A DNA stretch of 64,000 nucleotides from Aquipuribacter sp. SD81. Lineage in GTDB: Bacteria; Actinomycetota; Actinomycetes; Actinomycetales; JBBAYJ01. The number at the start of each line of letters is the position of its first letter. Positions within the stretch are counted from its first letter, which is position 1. The position numbers were made by a program, and so were the translations under genes. The stretch lies in the NCBI RefSeq assembly GCF_037153975.1, contig NZ_JBBAYJ010000017.1, positions 1 through 64,000 of the forward strand, read 5' to 3'. Below, one piece after another: positions 8,026-15,928 of this stretch. The notes below the pieces were generated by a model. That model saw only the letters and a list, made by a program, of their open reading frames with translations, was not told where the DNA came from and made no database searches.

Positions 8026-9027
8026 GTGGGCCCGACGTCACCGGTGCTGCTGCTCACCCGTCCCTCGCTGCCGGGGGACGACGCGCTGGGCGCCGCCGCG
8101 GCGGCCGGCACCCGCATCGTCCGGGCGCCGGGGGCCGACCCGGACGGCGCCGCGCTGGCCCGCCGGGTGACCGGCTGCGGCGCCGGGGCCGTGCTCGCGC
8201 TCGGCGTCGACCCGCTGGACGCGGCCTTCTTCGACGGCGTCGCCGGCAGCGGGCTGCGCGGCGTGGCCCTTGCCGCCGCGGGCCACGACAACGTCGACCT
8301 CGACGCTGCGGCCCGCGCGGGCGTCGTCGTGACGAACACGCCCGGGGTGCTCGCCGAGACCGTGGCCGACACGGCGCTCGCGCTCGTGCTCATGGCCCGG
8401 CGGCGTCTCGTGGAGGCCACCGACGACATGCGGGCGGGGCGGTGGGAGGGCTTCGCCATGGACGGCTGGCTCGGGCTCGACGTGCACGGTGCGGTGCTCG
8501 GGGTCCTCGGCTACGGCGGGATCGGCCGGGCGGTCGCACGCCGCGGCCGTGGCCTCGGCATGCGGGTGCAGCACCTGCGCCGCGCCTCCGCCCCCTCCGA
8601 CGACGTGTCGACGGCGGTCGGCTTCGACGAGCTGCTGACGGGCAGCGACGTCCTCGTGGTCGCCCTGCCCCTCACCGACGGGCCGACCGGCACGCGCGGG
8701 CTCCTCGACGCGGCCGCGCTGGCTCGGATGCGCCCGACGGCCACCCTGGTCAACGTCGGTCGCGGGCCGCTCGTCGTGGAGGCCGACCTCCTCGCCGCGC
8801 TGCGCTCCGGGCGGCTGCACTCGGCCGGGCTCGACGTGTTCGAGGGCGAGCCGCGACGGGACCCGGACGACCCGGTGCTGCGGACCCCTGGCCTCGTCGT
8901 GTTGCCGCACGTCGGCTCCGCGAGCGAGCAGACGCGCGCCGCCATGACCGGTCTCGCGGTGCGCAACTGCCTGGCCCTGCTGGCCGGGGAGGAGCCGCCG
9001 ACGCCGGTGCGGCGGCGGTTAGGGTGA
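8026..9027 (+). CDS. D-isomer-specific 2-hydroxyacid dehydrogenase
   Basis: A 333-aa NAD(P)-dependent oxidoreductase of the phosphoglycerate/glyoxylate reductase family. The nucleotide-binding fingerprint GYGGIG is in mid-protein. The catalytic triad is visible as Arg in NVGRGPLV, Glu in LDVFEGEP and His in LPHVGSAS. It lacks the ACT/ASB regulatory tail of SerA, so it is more likely a hydroxypyruvate/glyoxylate or 2-ketoacid reductase. The GTG at 8026 is chosen because the family's first beta strand (VLLLTRP) begins at once; the open frame upstream only reads the 8-bp repeat. It is followed 153 bp later by the sigma factor gene. Confidence 0.9.
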   Translation: MGPTSPVLLLTRPSLPGDDALGAAAAAGTRIVRAPGADPDGAALARRVTGCGAGAVLALGVDPLDAAFFDGVAGSGLRGVALAAAGHDNVDLDAAARAGVVVTNTPGVLAETVADTALALVLMARRRLVEATDDMRAGRWEGFAMDGWLGLDVHGAVLGVLGYGGIGRAVARRGRGLGMRVQHLRRASAPSDDVSTAVGFDELLTGSDVLVVALPLTDGPTGTRGLLDAAALARMRPTATLVNVGRGPLVVEADLLAALRSGRLHSAGLDVFEGEPRRDPDDPVLRTPGLVVLPHVGSASEQTRAAMTGLAVRNCLALLAGEEPPTPVRRRLG

Positions 9028-9180
9028 CGTCCCGGTGCCCGCCCGGGCCGCCTGCCCCGCACCGGCCGGGTGGGTGACCTCGGCCCGTCACCCCATCCGG
9101 TCGGCGCCGCCGCGGCGTACCTGTGATCGAGAGCCGGTGGTCGGACCGACAGCGGTCCACGAGCAGGCGACGGAGGAACG

Positions 9181-9828
9181 GTGGCAGGACCCGAGGACCC
9201 GGGAGACGGCGAGGAGCACGCCCGCCAGGCCGAGCAGGCCCGGCTGCGCGGGCTCGTCCAGCTGACCGCGCGCGGGGACGAGGCGGCGTTCGAGGAGCTG
9301 TACGACGCGCTCGCCGCGACCGTCTTCGGCGTCTGCCGCCGCGTGCTGCGCGACCCCGCGGAGGCCGAGGAGGTGGCGCAGGAGGTGCTGCTGGAGCTGT
9401 GGCGGACCGCGACGCGCTACGACCCCGGCCGCGGCGGGGTGCGCTCCTGGGCGGTGACCGTCGCGCACTCGCGGGCCGTGGACCGTGTCCGCTCGCGCGA
9501 GCGACGGCGGGCGCGGGAGGAGGCGACGGCGCTGCCGGAGCCACCCGCGGTCGACGAGGTCGCCGAGGCCGCGGTCTCGGCCCTGGAGGGCCGCCGGGTG
9601 CGCCGGGCCATGGCGTCGCTGAGCGACGTGCAGCGCGAGTCGGTCCGGCTCGCCTTCTACGGCGGGCACACGCACCGCGAGGTGTCCGCGCTGCTGGGCG
9701 TGCCCCTCGGCACGGTCAAGACACGCATCCGCGACGGGCTCGCCCGCCTGCGGACGCAGCTGGAGCCGGACGACCTGCGTCCGGCCGCAGGGCTCGGGCG
9801 CACCGGGCGGACGGAGGTGGCCCGGTGA
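9181..9828 (+). CDS. sigK: ECF RNA polymerase sigma factor, SigK-like
   Basis: A 215-aa extracytoplasmic-function sigma factor. Sigma-2 is seen in AFEELYDALAATVFGVCRRVL with the -10-reading segment RSWAVTVAHSRAVDRVR. Sigma-4 follows with the helix-turn-helix THREVSALLGVPLGTVKTRI. The GTG at 9181 is preceded by GGAGGAACG, a good ribosome site. Its stop overlaps the GTG of the adjacent anti-sigma gene (GTGA), the classic arrangement for SigK/RskA; the SigK assignment rests on that pairing and on overall resemblance. Targets are not recognisable here. Confidence 0.9.
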   Translation: MAGPEDPGDGEEHARQAEQARLRGLVQLTARGDEAAFEELYDALAATVFGVCRRVLRDPAEAEEVAQEVLLELWRTATRYDPGRGGVRSWAVTVAHSRAVDRVRSRERRRAREEATALPEPPAVDEVAEAAVSALEGRRVRRAMASLSDVQRESVRLAFYGGHTHREVSALLGVPLGTVKTRIRDGLARLRTQLEPDDLRPAAGLGRTGRTEVAR

Positions 9829-10874
9829 GGTCGGACGCGCACGCACTGGTCGCCGCATACGCGGTCGACGCCCTCGACGCGGCGGAGGACGCAGACGTCG
9901 AGGCCCACCTCGCGGAGTGCGAGGTGTGTCGCGAGGACCTGCTCGAGCACCGGGAGACGCTCGCGACGCTCGCGGCGGCGACCGCCGAGGCGCCGCCGGC
10001 GCGGTTGCGGGCCTCCGTCCTCGCCCGCGTCCGCACGACGCCGCAGCTGCCGCCGCTCGAGCCGGCCGGCGTCTCCGCCGACAGCACCGAGCACCGTAGC
10101 GAGCACCGCGGGGAGCGTGAGGACCGCGGCGAGGACCGCAGCGAGGACCGCGGCGAGGACCGCAGCGAGGACCGCAGCGAGGACCGCAGCGAGGACCGCA
10201 CCGCGGCCACCGCGGCGGCGGCTCCTGCCACGACCCCCGCCGCGACCCCCGCGGCGACCCCCGCCACGAGTCAGGCCACGAGTCAGGCGACGACCGCCGG
10301 CGCGCCGGCCGGCTCGCCGGGCGTGCCCGGTACCCGCGCGGCCGAGGACGTGCGCGAGCAGCCGACCGAGCCGTCGCCGGCACCGGGCCGGACCGGAGGG
10401 CCCCGGGCGGGGCGCTCGCTGCTCGCCCTCGCCGCCTCGGTGCTCGCCGTGGCGGCCATCGGCCTCGGCGTGTGGGGCGTGGGGACCGCGAACCGGCTCG
10501 ACGACGTCCGCGCGCAGCAGGCCGCCGTGCAGCAGGTGCTCGCCGCCGACGACGTGACGTCGTTCAGCGGGCGCCCGCAGCTCGGCGAGGGCGTCCAGGG
10601 CGACGAGGTGTACGTGCTCGTGAGCCAGGAGGCCGACGCGGCCCTGCTGCTGCCGGCCGGGCTGCCCGCCGCACCCGACGGGTCGACGTGGCAGGCCTGG
10701 ACGGTCGAGGGCGGCGAGCCGGTACCGGCCGGGCTCTTCGACACGCGCGGCGGCGAGGCGGTGGCCCTCGCGGGCGGGGTGTCGGGCGTCGAGGCGGTCG
10801 CGGTCAGCCTGGAGCCGTCGGGCGGCTCCGACGCGCCGACGACCGACCCGGTGCTCGTGGTCCCCATCGCCTGA
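9825..10874 (+). CDS. rskA: membrane anti-sigma-K factor, RskA-like
   Basis: A 349-aa single-pass membrane protein that should sequester the SigK-like factor encoded just upstream. The cytoplasmic N-terminus has the anti-sigma zinc-type motif HLAECEVC (H-x3-C-x2-C, near residue 30). A long linker (residues ~90-195) is unusually charged, then Ala/Thr/Pro-rich, and carries a 12-bp DNA repeat. One transmembrane helix (LLALAASVLAVAAIGLGVWG) follows, then an extracytoplasmic RskA domain with GSTWQAWTVEGGEPVPAGLF. Release would be by regulated intramembrane proteolysis, as in the family. The linker is much longer than in mycobacterial RskA. Confidence 0.9.
   Translation: MRSDAHALVAAYAVDALDAAEDADVEAHLAECEVCREDLLEHRETLATLAAATAEAPPARLRASVLARVRTTPQLPPLEPAGVSADSTEHRSEHRGEREDRGEDRSEDRGEDRSEDRSEDRSEDRTAATAAAAPATTPAATPAATPATSQATSQATTAGAPAGSPGVPGTRAAEDVREQPTEPSPAPGRTGGPRAGRSLLALAASVLAVAAIGLGVWGVGTANRLDDVRAQQAAVQQVLAADDVTSFSGRPQLGEGVQGDEVYVLVSQEADAALLLPAGLPAAPDGSTWQAWTVEGGEPVPAGLFDTRGGEAVALAGGVSGVEAVAVSLEPSGGSDAPTTDPVLVVPIA
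10119..10202 (+). repeat. 12-bp tandem repeat (7 copies) inside rskA linker
   Basis: Seven consecutive copies of GAGGACCGC(A/G)GC, the last one degenerate, encode an alternating Glu-Asp-Arg-Ser/Gly chain. Because the unit is a multiple of three, copy number can change without breaking the frame. It lies between the zinc-type anti-sigma domain and the transmembrane helix, so it would alter the length of the cytoplasmic tether. Confidence 0.9.
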
Positions 10875-10886
10875 ACGGGGTGGGCC

Positions 10887-10892
10887 TAGGAT
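10887..10892 (+). promoter_or_regulatory. candidate -10 box for the ROK gene
   Basis: TAGGAT (TANNNT consensus) lies 49 bp before the ATG of the ROK regulator, in the 67-bp gap after rskA. A GGGAG ribosome site then precedes the ATG. No clear -35 is seen. Confidence 0.35.
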
Positions 10893-10941
10893 TGCGCGGG
10901 GTGACCCGACCAAAAGCCCTCCGAGACGACGGGAGACGACG

Positions 10942-12207
10942 ATGTCGACCCGTAGCACCGCCGCCCCGGCCGACCAGCTGACGGTCCGGCGCTCGAACCT
11001 GAGCCTGGTGCTCACGCACCTGCGGGACGCCGGTCCGCGCTCGCGCGCCCGGGTGGCGGCCGACACCGGCCTCAACAAGGCGACGGTGTCCAGCCTCGTC
11101 GCCGAGCTCATCGAGCGCGGGCTCGTGCGCGAGGGCGACGTGCAGCGCATCGGCAGCGTGGGCCGCCCCGGGCTCATGGTGGAGCTCGCCGCGAGCACCG
11201 TGGTGGGGGTGGGCCTGGAGGTGAACGCCGACTTCGTCGACGTCACGGCCCTCGACCTCACGCACGGGGTCGTGCTGTCCGAGCGGACCGCCGCGGACAT
11301 GCGCGCCCTCGGCGAGCAGGGCGGGATCGGCCTGCTCACCGACTGCCTGCGCTCGGCCCTCGACGCGCTCGTCGCCGCCGGCTGCACCGTCGTCGGGATC
11401 ACGGTGGCGGTGCCCGCCCTCGTCGACTCCCGCCTCGGCCGCATCGCGATCGCGCCGAACCTCGGCTGGTCCGACTGCCCGATCGGCCCCCTCCTCACGG
11501 AGGCGACCCGCGGCCACCCCGCCTTCGGCGCGGCCGCCGAGGTCCCCGTCATGGTGGACAACGACGCGAACCTCGGGGCCATCGCCGAGCACGCGGTCGG
11601 CGTCGGCCGGGACGTCGACGACCTCGTGTACCTCGCCGGTGAGGTGGGTGTCGGCTGCGGCGTGGTGGTCGACGGCGAGCTCGTGCGCGGGGCGACCGGG
11701 TTCACGGGCGAGATCGGCCACGCACCGCTCAACCCGCGCCTCGACCGCTGCGGGTGCGGCCGCGTGGGCTGCTGGGAGACGCAGGTGGGACTGGGGGTGC
11801 TCCTCACCGGCTGCGCGCACGGCCCCGACGACGTGCTCCTCGACCCCGAGACGGACATCGACGGACGGCTCGCGGTCGTGAGGCAGCGTGCCGCGGCCGA
11901 GGACGAGCGCACCTGCGCGACGCTCGAGCGGGTCGGCATCGCCCTCGGGCTCGGCGCGAGCGTGCTCGTCAACATCGTGAACCCCCGGGTGCTCGTGCTC
12001 GGTGGGTACTTCGCCCTGCTGGCGCCGCTGCTGCGCGGCTACGTGGTCGACACCCTGCTCGAGCGGGTGGTGGCCCCGGACGGCGGCGGGGTGGACGTGC
12101 GGGCCTCCACGTTCGGCTTCGCGGCCGCGAGCCGGGGCGGCGCCGTGGTCGCCCTGCAGGAGGTCTTCGCCGACCCGACCCGCGTGGCGGGGACCACCGC
12201 CGGCTGA
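10942..12207 (+). CDS. ROK-family transcriptional regulator
   Basis: A 421-aa repressor-type ROK protein. An N-terminal winged helix-turn-helix (residues ~18-75, SRARVAADTGLNKATVSSLV) precedes a sugar-kinase-like domain. That domain carries the ROK signature around GEIGHAPLNP and the zinc cluster CGCGRVGCWET. ATP-site residues of true kinases are not obvious, as in NagC/XylR/Mlc-type regulators that bind a sugar or sugar phosphate. The ATG at 10942 is preceded by GGGAGACGACG. No sugar operon is adjacent, so the ligand and regulon are unknown. Confidence 0.92.
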   Translation: MSTRSTAAPADQLTVRRSNLSLVLTHLRDAGPRSRARVAADTGLNKATVSSLVAELIERGLVREGDVQRIGSVGRPGLMVELAASTVVGVGLEVNADFVDVTALDLTHGVVLSERTAADMRALGEQGGIGLLTDCLRSALDALVAAGCTVVGITVAVPALVDSRLGRIAIAPNLGWSDCPIGPLLTEATRGHPAFGAAAEVPVMVDNDANLGAIAEHAVGVGRDVDDLVYLAGEVGVGCGVVVDGELVRGATGFTGEIGHAPLNPRLDRCGCGRVGCWETQVGLGVLLTGCAHGPDDVLLDPETDIDGRLAVVRQRAAAEDERTCATLERVGIALGLGASVLVNIVNPRVLVLGGYFALLAPLLRGYVVDTLLERVVAPDGGGVDVRASTFGFAAASRGGAVVALQEVFADPTRVAGTTAG

Positions 12208-12287
12208 GGCGGGACCGGGTCGCCCAGGAGGAACAGCAGCCAGATCACGGCGAGGACGACGGGGAGCGCGAGGGCGGTCAGCACCAT
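12039..12287 (-). CDS. possible small membrane protein (low confidence)
   Basis: An 82-codon frame opening with MVLTALALPVVLAVIWLLFL, a convincing single transmembrane helix. It lies in the otherwise empty 164-bp gap between the convergent ROK and flavoprotein genes. Its last ~55 codons run antisense to the ROK gene, whose reading frame is clearly real, so the C-terminal half may be fortuitous. It would be read after the srs-like operon. Only the helix supports it. Confidence 0.25.
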   Translation of the reverse strand: MVLTALALPVVLAVIWLLFLLGDPVPPQPAVVPATRVGSAKTSCRATTAPPRLAAAKPNVEARTSTPPPSGATTRSSRVSTT

Positions 12288-12371
12288 GGCCGGGACGCTA
12301 GGGAGCACCCCGGACACAACCCCGCTCGCGGCCCCGGGTGGGTCCGGACCGGCTCTCCTGCCCCCCCGGCC

Positions 12372-13421
12372 TCAGCGGGCCAGCGCGTCGACCGCGGCGG
12401 AGAAGACGCCGGGCAGGCGCTGCGCCGCCGGCACGAGCGCGCGGCGCGCGAGCGGCACGGACGTCACGGCCAGCAGCCCCTCGGTGAGCACCCGCGGGCG
12501 GCGCTCGACGCGCGCGAGCCTGCGCTCGTAGTCGCGGGCGTCGTCGGCCAGCACGCACGCGACGGCCTCCTCGGCCGCCGCGAGGCCCACCCGCAGACCC
12601 TCGCCGGTGAGCGCGTCCACGTAGCCCGCGGCGTCGCCCACCAGCAGCACCCGCCCCTGCCGTCGGCGCCGGACGCGCTGCCGCAGCGGACCGGCGCCGA
12701 GCACCGGCGAGGCCGGCTCGGCCGACGCCAGGCGCGCGGCGAGCTGCGGCAGCCGCTGCAGGTGCGCGTCGAAGGAGCGCCGCCGCGACGACAGCACCGC
12801 CACACCCACGAGGTCCGGCGCGACGGGCGTCACGTACGCCTCGACGTCCTCGGCCCAGAGCACGTCGACCCACGGCGACCACGGCGCCGTGCGCACGTGC
12901 CGGCGGAGCCCGAAGCGCGCGGGCGCGCCCGGGGCGCTCGGCCGCGCGAGACCGAGCGCGCGCCGGACGGGGGAGTGCAGGCCGTCGGCCGCGAGGCACC
13001 AGCGCGCGCGGACGCCCGCGACCGTCACCCCGGCCGGGTCCTGCACCGGGGTGCCGGCGCGCGCCCGCACCACCCGGACGCCGAGCTCGCGGGCGCGCTC
13101 GGCGAGGGCGTGGGACAGGACCGTACGCCGCACCCCGAGGCCGGGACCGGCCCGGAAGTCGGCCGTGACGGCGTGGCCGGGCGCGAGGTACCGGATGCCG
13201 CGGAAGGGGTGGCCACCGCCCGCGGCCGCCAGGTCGACGCCGAGGCGGTTGAGCCGGTCGACCGCGCCCGGCATGAGGCCCTCGCCGCACGCCTTGTCGA
13301 CGGGGCCGTCGCGGGGCTCGACGACGGCGACCGTCAGGCCCGCCGCGGCCGCGCCGACCGCCGAGGCCAGCCCGACGGGTCCGCCGCCCACGACCACGAC
13401 GTCGGCGTCGTGCCCGCTCAC
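12372..13421 (-). CDS. FAD-dependent oxidoreductase, SrsC-like hydroxylase / geranylgeranyl-reductase family
   Basis: A 349-aa flavoprotein. The FAD fingerprint GGGPVGLASA opens the protein; later come the DG-type segment CLAADGLHSPVRRALGL and GDAAGYVDALTGEGL, which contact the flavin in group A monooxygenases and geranylgeranyl reductases. In the Streptomyces srs operon the third gene encodes a flavoprotein that hydroxylates the alkylresorcinol ring to a quinone/quinol, and this gene occupies the same position after a type III PKS and a methyltransferase. The GTG at 13421 overlaps the stop of the methyltransferase gene (GTGA). Reduction of an isoprenoid chain is the main alternative. Confidence 0.85.
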   Translation of the reverse strand: MSGHDADVVVVGGGPVGLASAVGAAAAGLTVAVVEPRDGPVDKACGEGLMPGAVDRLNRLGVDLAAAGGGHPFRGIRYLAPGHAVTADFRAGPGLGVRRTVLSHALAERARELGVRVVRARAGTPVQDPAGVTVAGVRARWCLAADGLHSPVRRALGLARPSAPGAPARFGLRRHVRTAPWSPWVDVLWAEDVEAYVTPVAPDLVGVAVLSSRRRSFDAHLQRLPQLAARLASAEPASPVLGAGPLRQRVRRRRQGRVLLVGDAAGYVDALTGEGLRVGLAAAEEAVACVLADDARDYERRLARVERRPRVLTEGLLAVTSVPLARRALVPAAQRLPGVFSAAVDALAR

Positions 13422-13951
13422 CCAGGGGTCCTCGACGCCAGCTCCGTGAGCGCCTGCTCCTCGACCCGCACCCGGTGCCGCAGCAGCACGAGGTCGGCGA
13501 CGGTGAAGACGACCGCGGTGAGCCACGCCGAGTGCACGAGGGGCAGGGCGACGCCCTCCAGCACCACCGCCACGTAGTTCGGGTGCCGCAGCCACCGGTA
13601 CGGCCCGCCCGTGACGAGCGGCAGGCCCGGGACGACGACGACGCGGGTGTTCCACTGCGGGCCCAGCGTCGTGATGCACCACCAGCGCAGGGCGTGGGAG
13701 GCGACGAGCAGCGCGAGCGCCGACCAGCCGAGCACCGGCACGAACGGGCGGTCCAGCAGCCACACCTCCAGCGGCGCGCCCACGAGCAGCGCGACGTGCA
13801 GGGCCACCATGACCGGGTAGTGGCCGGCGCCGCGCTCGACCCCGCCGCGCTCCTGGGCCCAGCGCAGGTGGCGCGCCGCGACGGCGAGCTCCACGAGCCG
13901 CGCGACGACGACGGCGCCGACGAGGACGAGGAACCACCCCTGGCTGGTCAC
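13418..13951 (-). CDS. isoprenylcysteine carboxyl methyltransferase-family protein, SrsB-like
   Basis: A 177-aa polytopic membrane methyltransferase. Four to five hydrophobic segments precede the SAM-binding region GPYRWLRHPNYVAVVLEG, the hallmark of the ICMT/PEMT fold. In srs-type operons the enzyme O-methylates the phenolic ring made by the adjacent type III PKS. The GTG at 13951 is 10 bp after the stop of the PKS gene, and the 3' end overlaps the flavoprotein start by 4 bp, so the three genes form one translational unit. Confidence 0.88.
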   Translation of the reverse strand: MTSQGWFLVLVGAVVVARLVELAVAARHLRWAQERGGVERGAGHYPVMVALHVALLVGAPLEVWLLDRPFVPVLGWSALALLVASHALRWWCITTLGPQWNTRVVVVPGLPLVTGGPYRWLRHPNYVAVVLEGVALPLVHSAWLTAVVFTVADLVLLRHRVRVEEQALTELASRTPG

Positions 13952-13961
13952 GACGCGCCCG

Positions 13962-15035
13962 TCACCAGCGCAGCAGGACGAGCTCGGCGCAGAACCCCGG
14001 TCCCATCGCGAGCAGCAGCCCGGTGCTGCCGGGCGGGGGCGTGCGCTCGGCGAGCGTCGCCTCGAGGACCTGCAGCACCGAGACGCTCGACAGGTTGCCG
14101 ACCTGGGCGAGCGAGCGCCACGTGAGGGCCAGGGCGTCGTCGTCGAGGCCGAGCGCCTCCTGCACCGCGAGGAGCACCTTCGGCCCGCCCGGGTGCGCGA
14201 CGTACGTCGAGACGTCCGCGACGTCGAGGTCGTGGTCGGCGAGGAAGCCCTTGACGTCGGCCCCCAGGTGCGCGCGCACCAGGTCCGGCACGCCCGGGTC
14301 GAGCACGATCCGGAAGCCGCTCGCACCGATGTCCCAGCCCATCGTGCGCTCGGTGTCCGGGTACAGGCGGCTGCGCGTGGCGAGGACGCGCGGCGCACCC
14401 GGGGGTGCGTCGTCGTCACCGCCGGACCCGCGCAGCACGACGGCGGCCGCCCCGTCGCCGAACAGGCCGCTGGCGACGAGGTTGGCCCGCGACGTGTCGT
14501 CGCGCTGGAACGTCAGCGAGCACAGCTCGACGGCCACGAGGACGGCCACCGCCCCGGGCTCGCCGCGGACGGTGTCGTGCAGCCGGGCGACGCCCGCGGC
14601 GCCGGCGACGCAGCCGAGCCCGAACACCGGCAGCCGGCGGACGTCCTCACGCAGGCCGAGGCGGTGCACGAGGCGCGCGTCCAGCGACGGGACCGCGACC
14701 CCCGTCACGGTCGTCGACATGAGGACGTCGACGTCGCGCAGGCGCAGCCCCGCCGCCGCGACCGCCTCGCGCACCGCCCGCTCGGCGAGGTCGAGCGCCG
14801 CCTCGACGAACACGTCGTTGCTGGCGGTGAAGCCGCCGAGGTCCCGGTAGGCCTCGACGGGGAGCACGAGGTGGCGGGTGCGCACGCCCGCCGACGCGTG
14901 CACCTTGCGCAGCAGCGCGTGGTCGGCCGGGGCGGCGTCGGGCCCGAGCAGCACGTCCGCGAGCTCCTCGGTGATGCGCTGCTGCGGGTAGGTGTGCGGT
15001 GGCAGCACGCCACGGGCTGCGAGGAGCACCGACAT
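13962..15035 (-). CDS. type III polyketide synthase, SrsA-like alkylresorcinol/alkylpyrone synthase
   Basis: A 357-aa chalcone-synthase-fold homodimeric enzyme expected to extend a fatty acyl starter with malonyl-CoA units and cyclise it to an alkylresorcinol or alkylpyrone. The catalytic triad is complete: Cys142 in GLGCVAGAAG, His281 in VAHPGGPKVL and Asn314 in GNLSSVSVL. The ATG at 15035 gives a normal family N-terminus. It heads the three-gene operon with the methyltransferase and flavoprotein. Promoter evidence suggests a leaderless mRNA. The product chain length cannot be predicted by eye. Confidence 0.92.
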   Translation of the reverse strand: MSVLLAARGVLPPHTYPQQRITEELADVLLGPDAAPADHALLRKVHASAGVRTRHLVLPVEAYRDLGGFTASNDVFVEAALDLAERAVREAVAAAGLRLRDVDVLMSTTVTGVAVPSLDARLVHRLGLREDVRRLPVFGLGCVAGAAGVARLHDTVRGEPGAVAVLVAVELCSLTFQRDDTSRANLVASGLFGDGAAAVVLRGSGGDDDAPPGAPRVLATRSRLYPDTERTMGWDIGASGFRIVLDPGVPDLVRAHLGADVKGFLADHDLDVADVSTYVAHPGGPKVLLAVQEALGLDDDALALTWRSLAQVGNLSSVSVLQVLEATLAERTPPPGSTGLLLAMGPGFCAELVLLRW

Positions 15036-15041
15036 ACCGGC

Positions 15042-15047
15042 ACGGTA
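15042..15047 (-). promoter_or_regulatory. candidate -10 box for leaderless type III PKS mRNA
   Basis: On the minus strand TACCGT (TANNNT) is followed by six bases and then the PKS ATG at 15035. That spacing puts the transcription start at or next to the A of ATG. The divergent UbiA ATG is only 17 bp from the PKS ATG, leaving no room for a Shine-Dalgarno site for the PKS. Confidence 0.5.
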
Positions 15048-15052
15048 GGCGC

Positions 15053-15868
15053 ATGGCGAGGACCGCGCTCGGGCTCGCGCGCGCCTGCCACCCCGGGCCG
15101 ACGCTGGCGGTCACCGCCTACGCGGCCGCGTGGGCCCTGCTGGGGGCCGGCGCCGCCGCGGGGCAGGCGCTGCTGGTCGCCGCCGCCGTGCTGGCCGGCC
15201 AGCTCTCGGTCGGGTGGTGCAACGACTGGGTCGACGCACCGGCGGACACCGCCGTCGGGCGGACGGAGAAGCCCGTCGCCGCGGGGCTCGTCACCCGGCG
15301 GACGGTCGGGGTGGCGGCGCTCGCCGCGCTCGGGGCGTGCGTGGTGCTGTCGCTCGCGCTCGGCCTCGCCGCGGGGCTCGTCCACCTGCTCGCCGTCGCG
15401 GCCGCGTGGGCCTACGACCTCGGCCTCAAGAGCACTGTCGTCAGCCCGCTGCCGTACGCCGTCGCGTTCGGCCTGCTGCCCGCGGTCGCGACGCTCGCCG
15501 TCGACGGCACGTGGCCGGCCGCGGGCGTGCTCGTGGCCACGGCCGCCCTCGGGGTCGCCGCGCACCTGGCGAACACCGTCCCCGACACCGAGAGCGACCG
15601 CCTCGCGGGGGTCCGCGGCCTGCCTCAGCGCATGGGTCCGCGCTCGAGCCTCGTGGCTGCGGGTGCCGCGCTCGCCGTCGCCGCGGCGGCCCTGCTCGTC
15701 GACGGCCTGGCGGGCCCGACGGCCCGCGCGCTGCTCGTCGCCGCGCTCGCGCTGGGCCTCGGCGTCGTCGTGCTGGCCCGGCGGCCCGGCGCCCGCCGGG
15801 GCCGAGCGGTCTTCTGGGCCGTGGTGGGCGCCGCGGGGCTCGTGGTGGCCGCGGTCCTCGTCGGGTGA
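15053..15868 (+). CDS. UbiA-family prenyltransferase beside the phenolic-lipid operon
   Basis: A 271-aa membrane protein with about eight to nine hydrophobic helices. The two Mg-pyrophosphate motifs are NDWVDAPAD (residues ~61-69) and PDTESD (near 180), diagnostic of UbiA aromatic prenyltransferases. It is transcribed divergently from the type III PKS, with 17 bp between the ATGs, a pairing that suggests it prenylates the resorcinol/quinone made by that operon or supplies a related redox lipid. The two UbiA genes in this window are clearly different proteins. No good upstream promoter was found. Confidence 0.88.
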   Translation: MARTALGLARACHPGPTLAVTAYAAAWALLGAGAAAGQALLVAAAVLAGQLSVGWCNDWVDAPADTAVGRTEKPVAAGLVTRRTVGVAALAALGACVVLSLALGLAAGLVHLLAVAAAWAYDLGLKSTVVSPLPYAVAFGLLPAVATLAVDGTWPAAGVLVATAALGVAAHLANTVPDTESDRLAGVRGLPQRMGPRSSLVAAGAALAVAAAALLVDGLAGPTARALLVAALALGLGVVVLARRPGARRGRAVFWAVVGAAGLVVAAVLVG

Positions 15869-15928
15869 CGGGCGCGACGGGCGGGGAGTGGCTCGCGGGC
15901 CCGCGCCCCCCGTCAGCCCCCGCCGCCG

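Noticed and set aside
7859-8041. Repeat-containing small minus-strand protein (EDTRTRGH units)
   Set aside because: It simply translates the 8-bp repeat; there is no ribosome site, and codon use is not typical.
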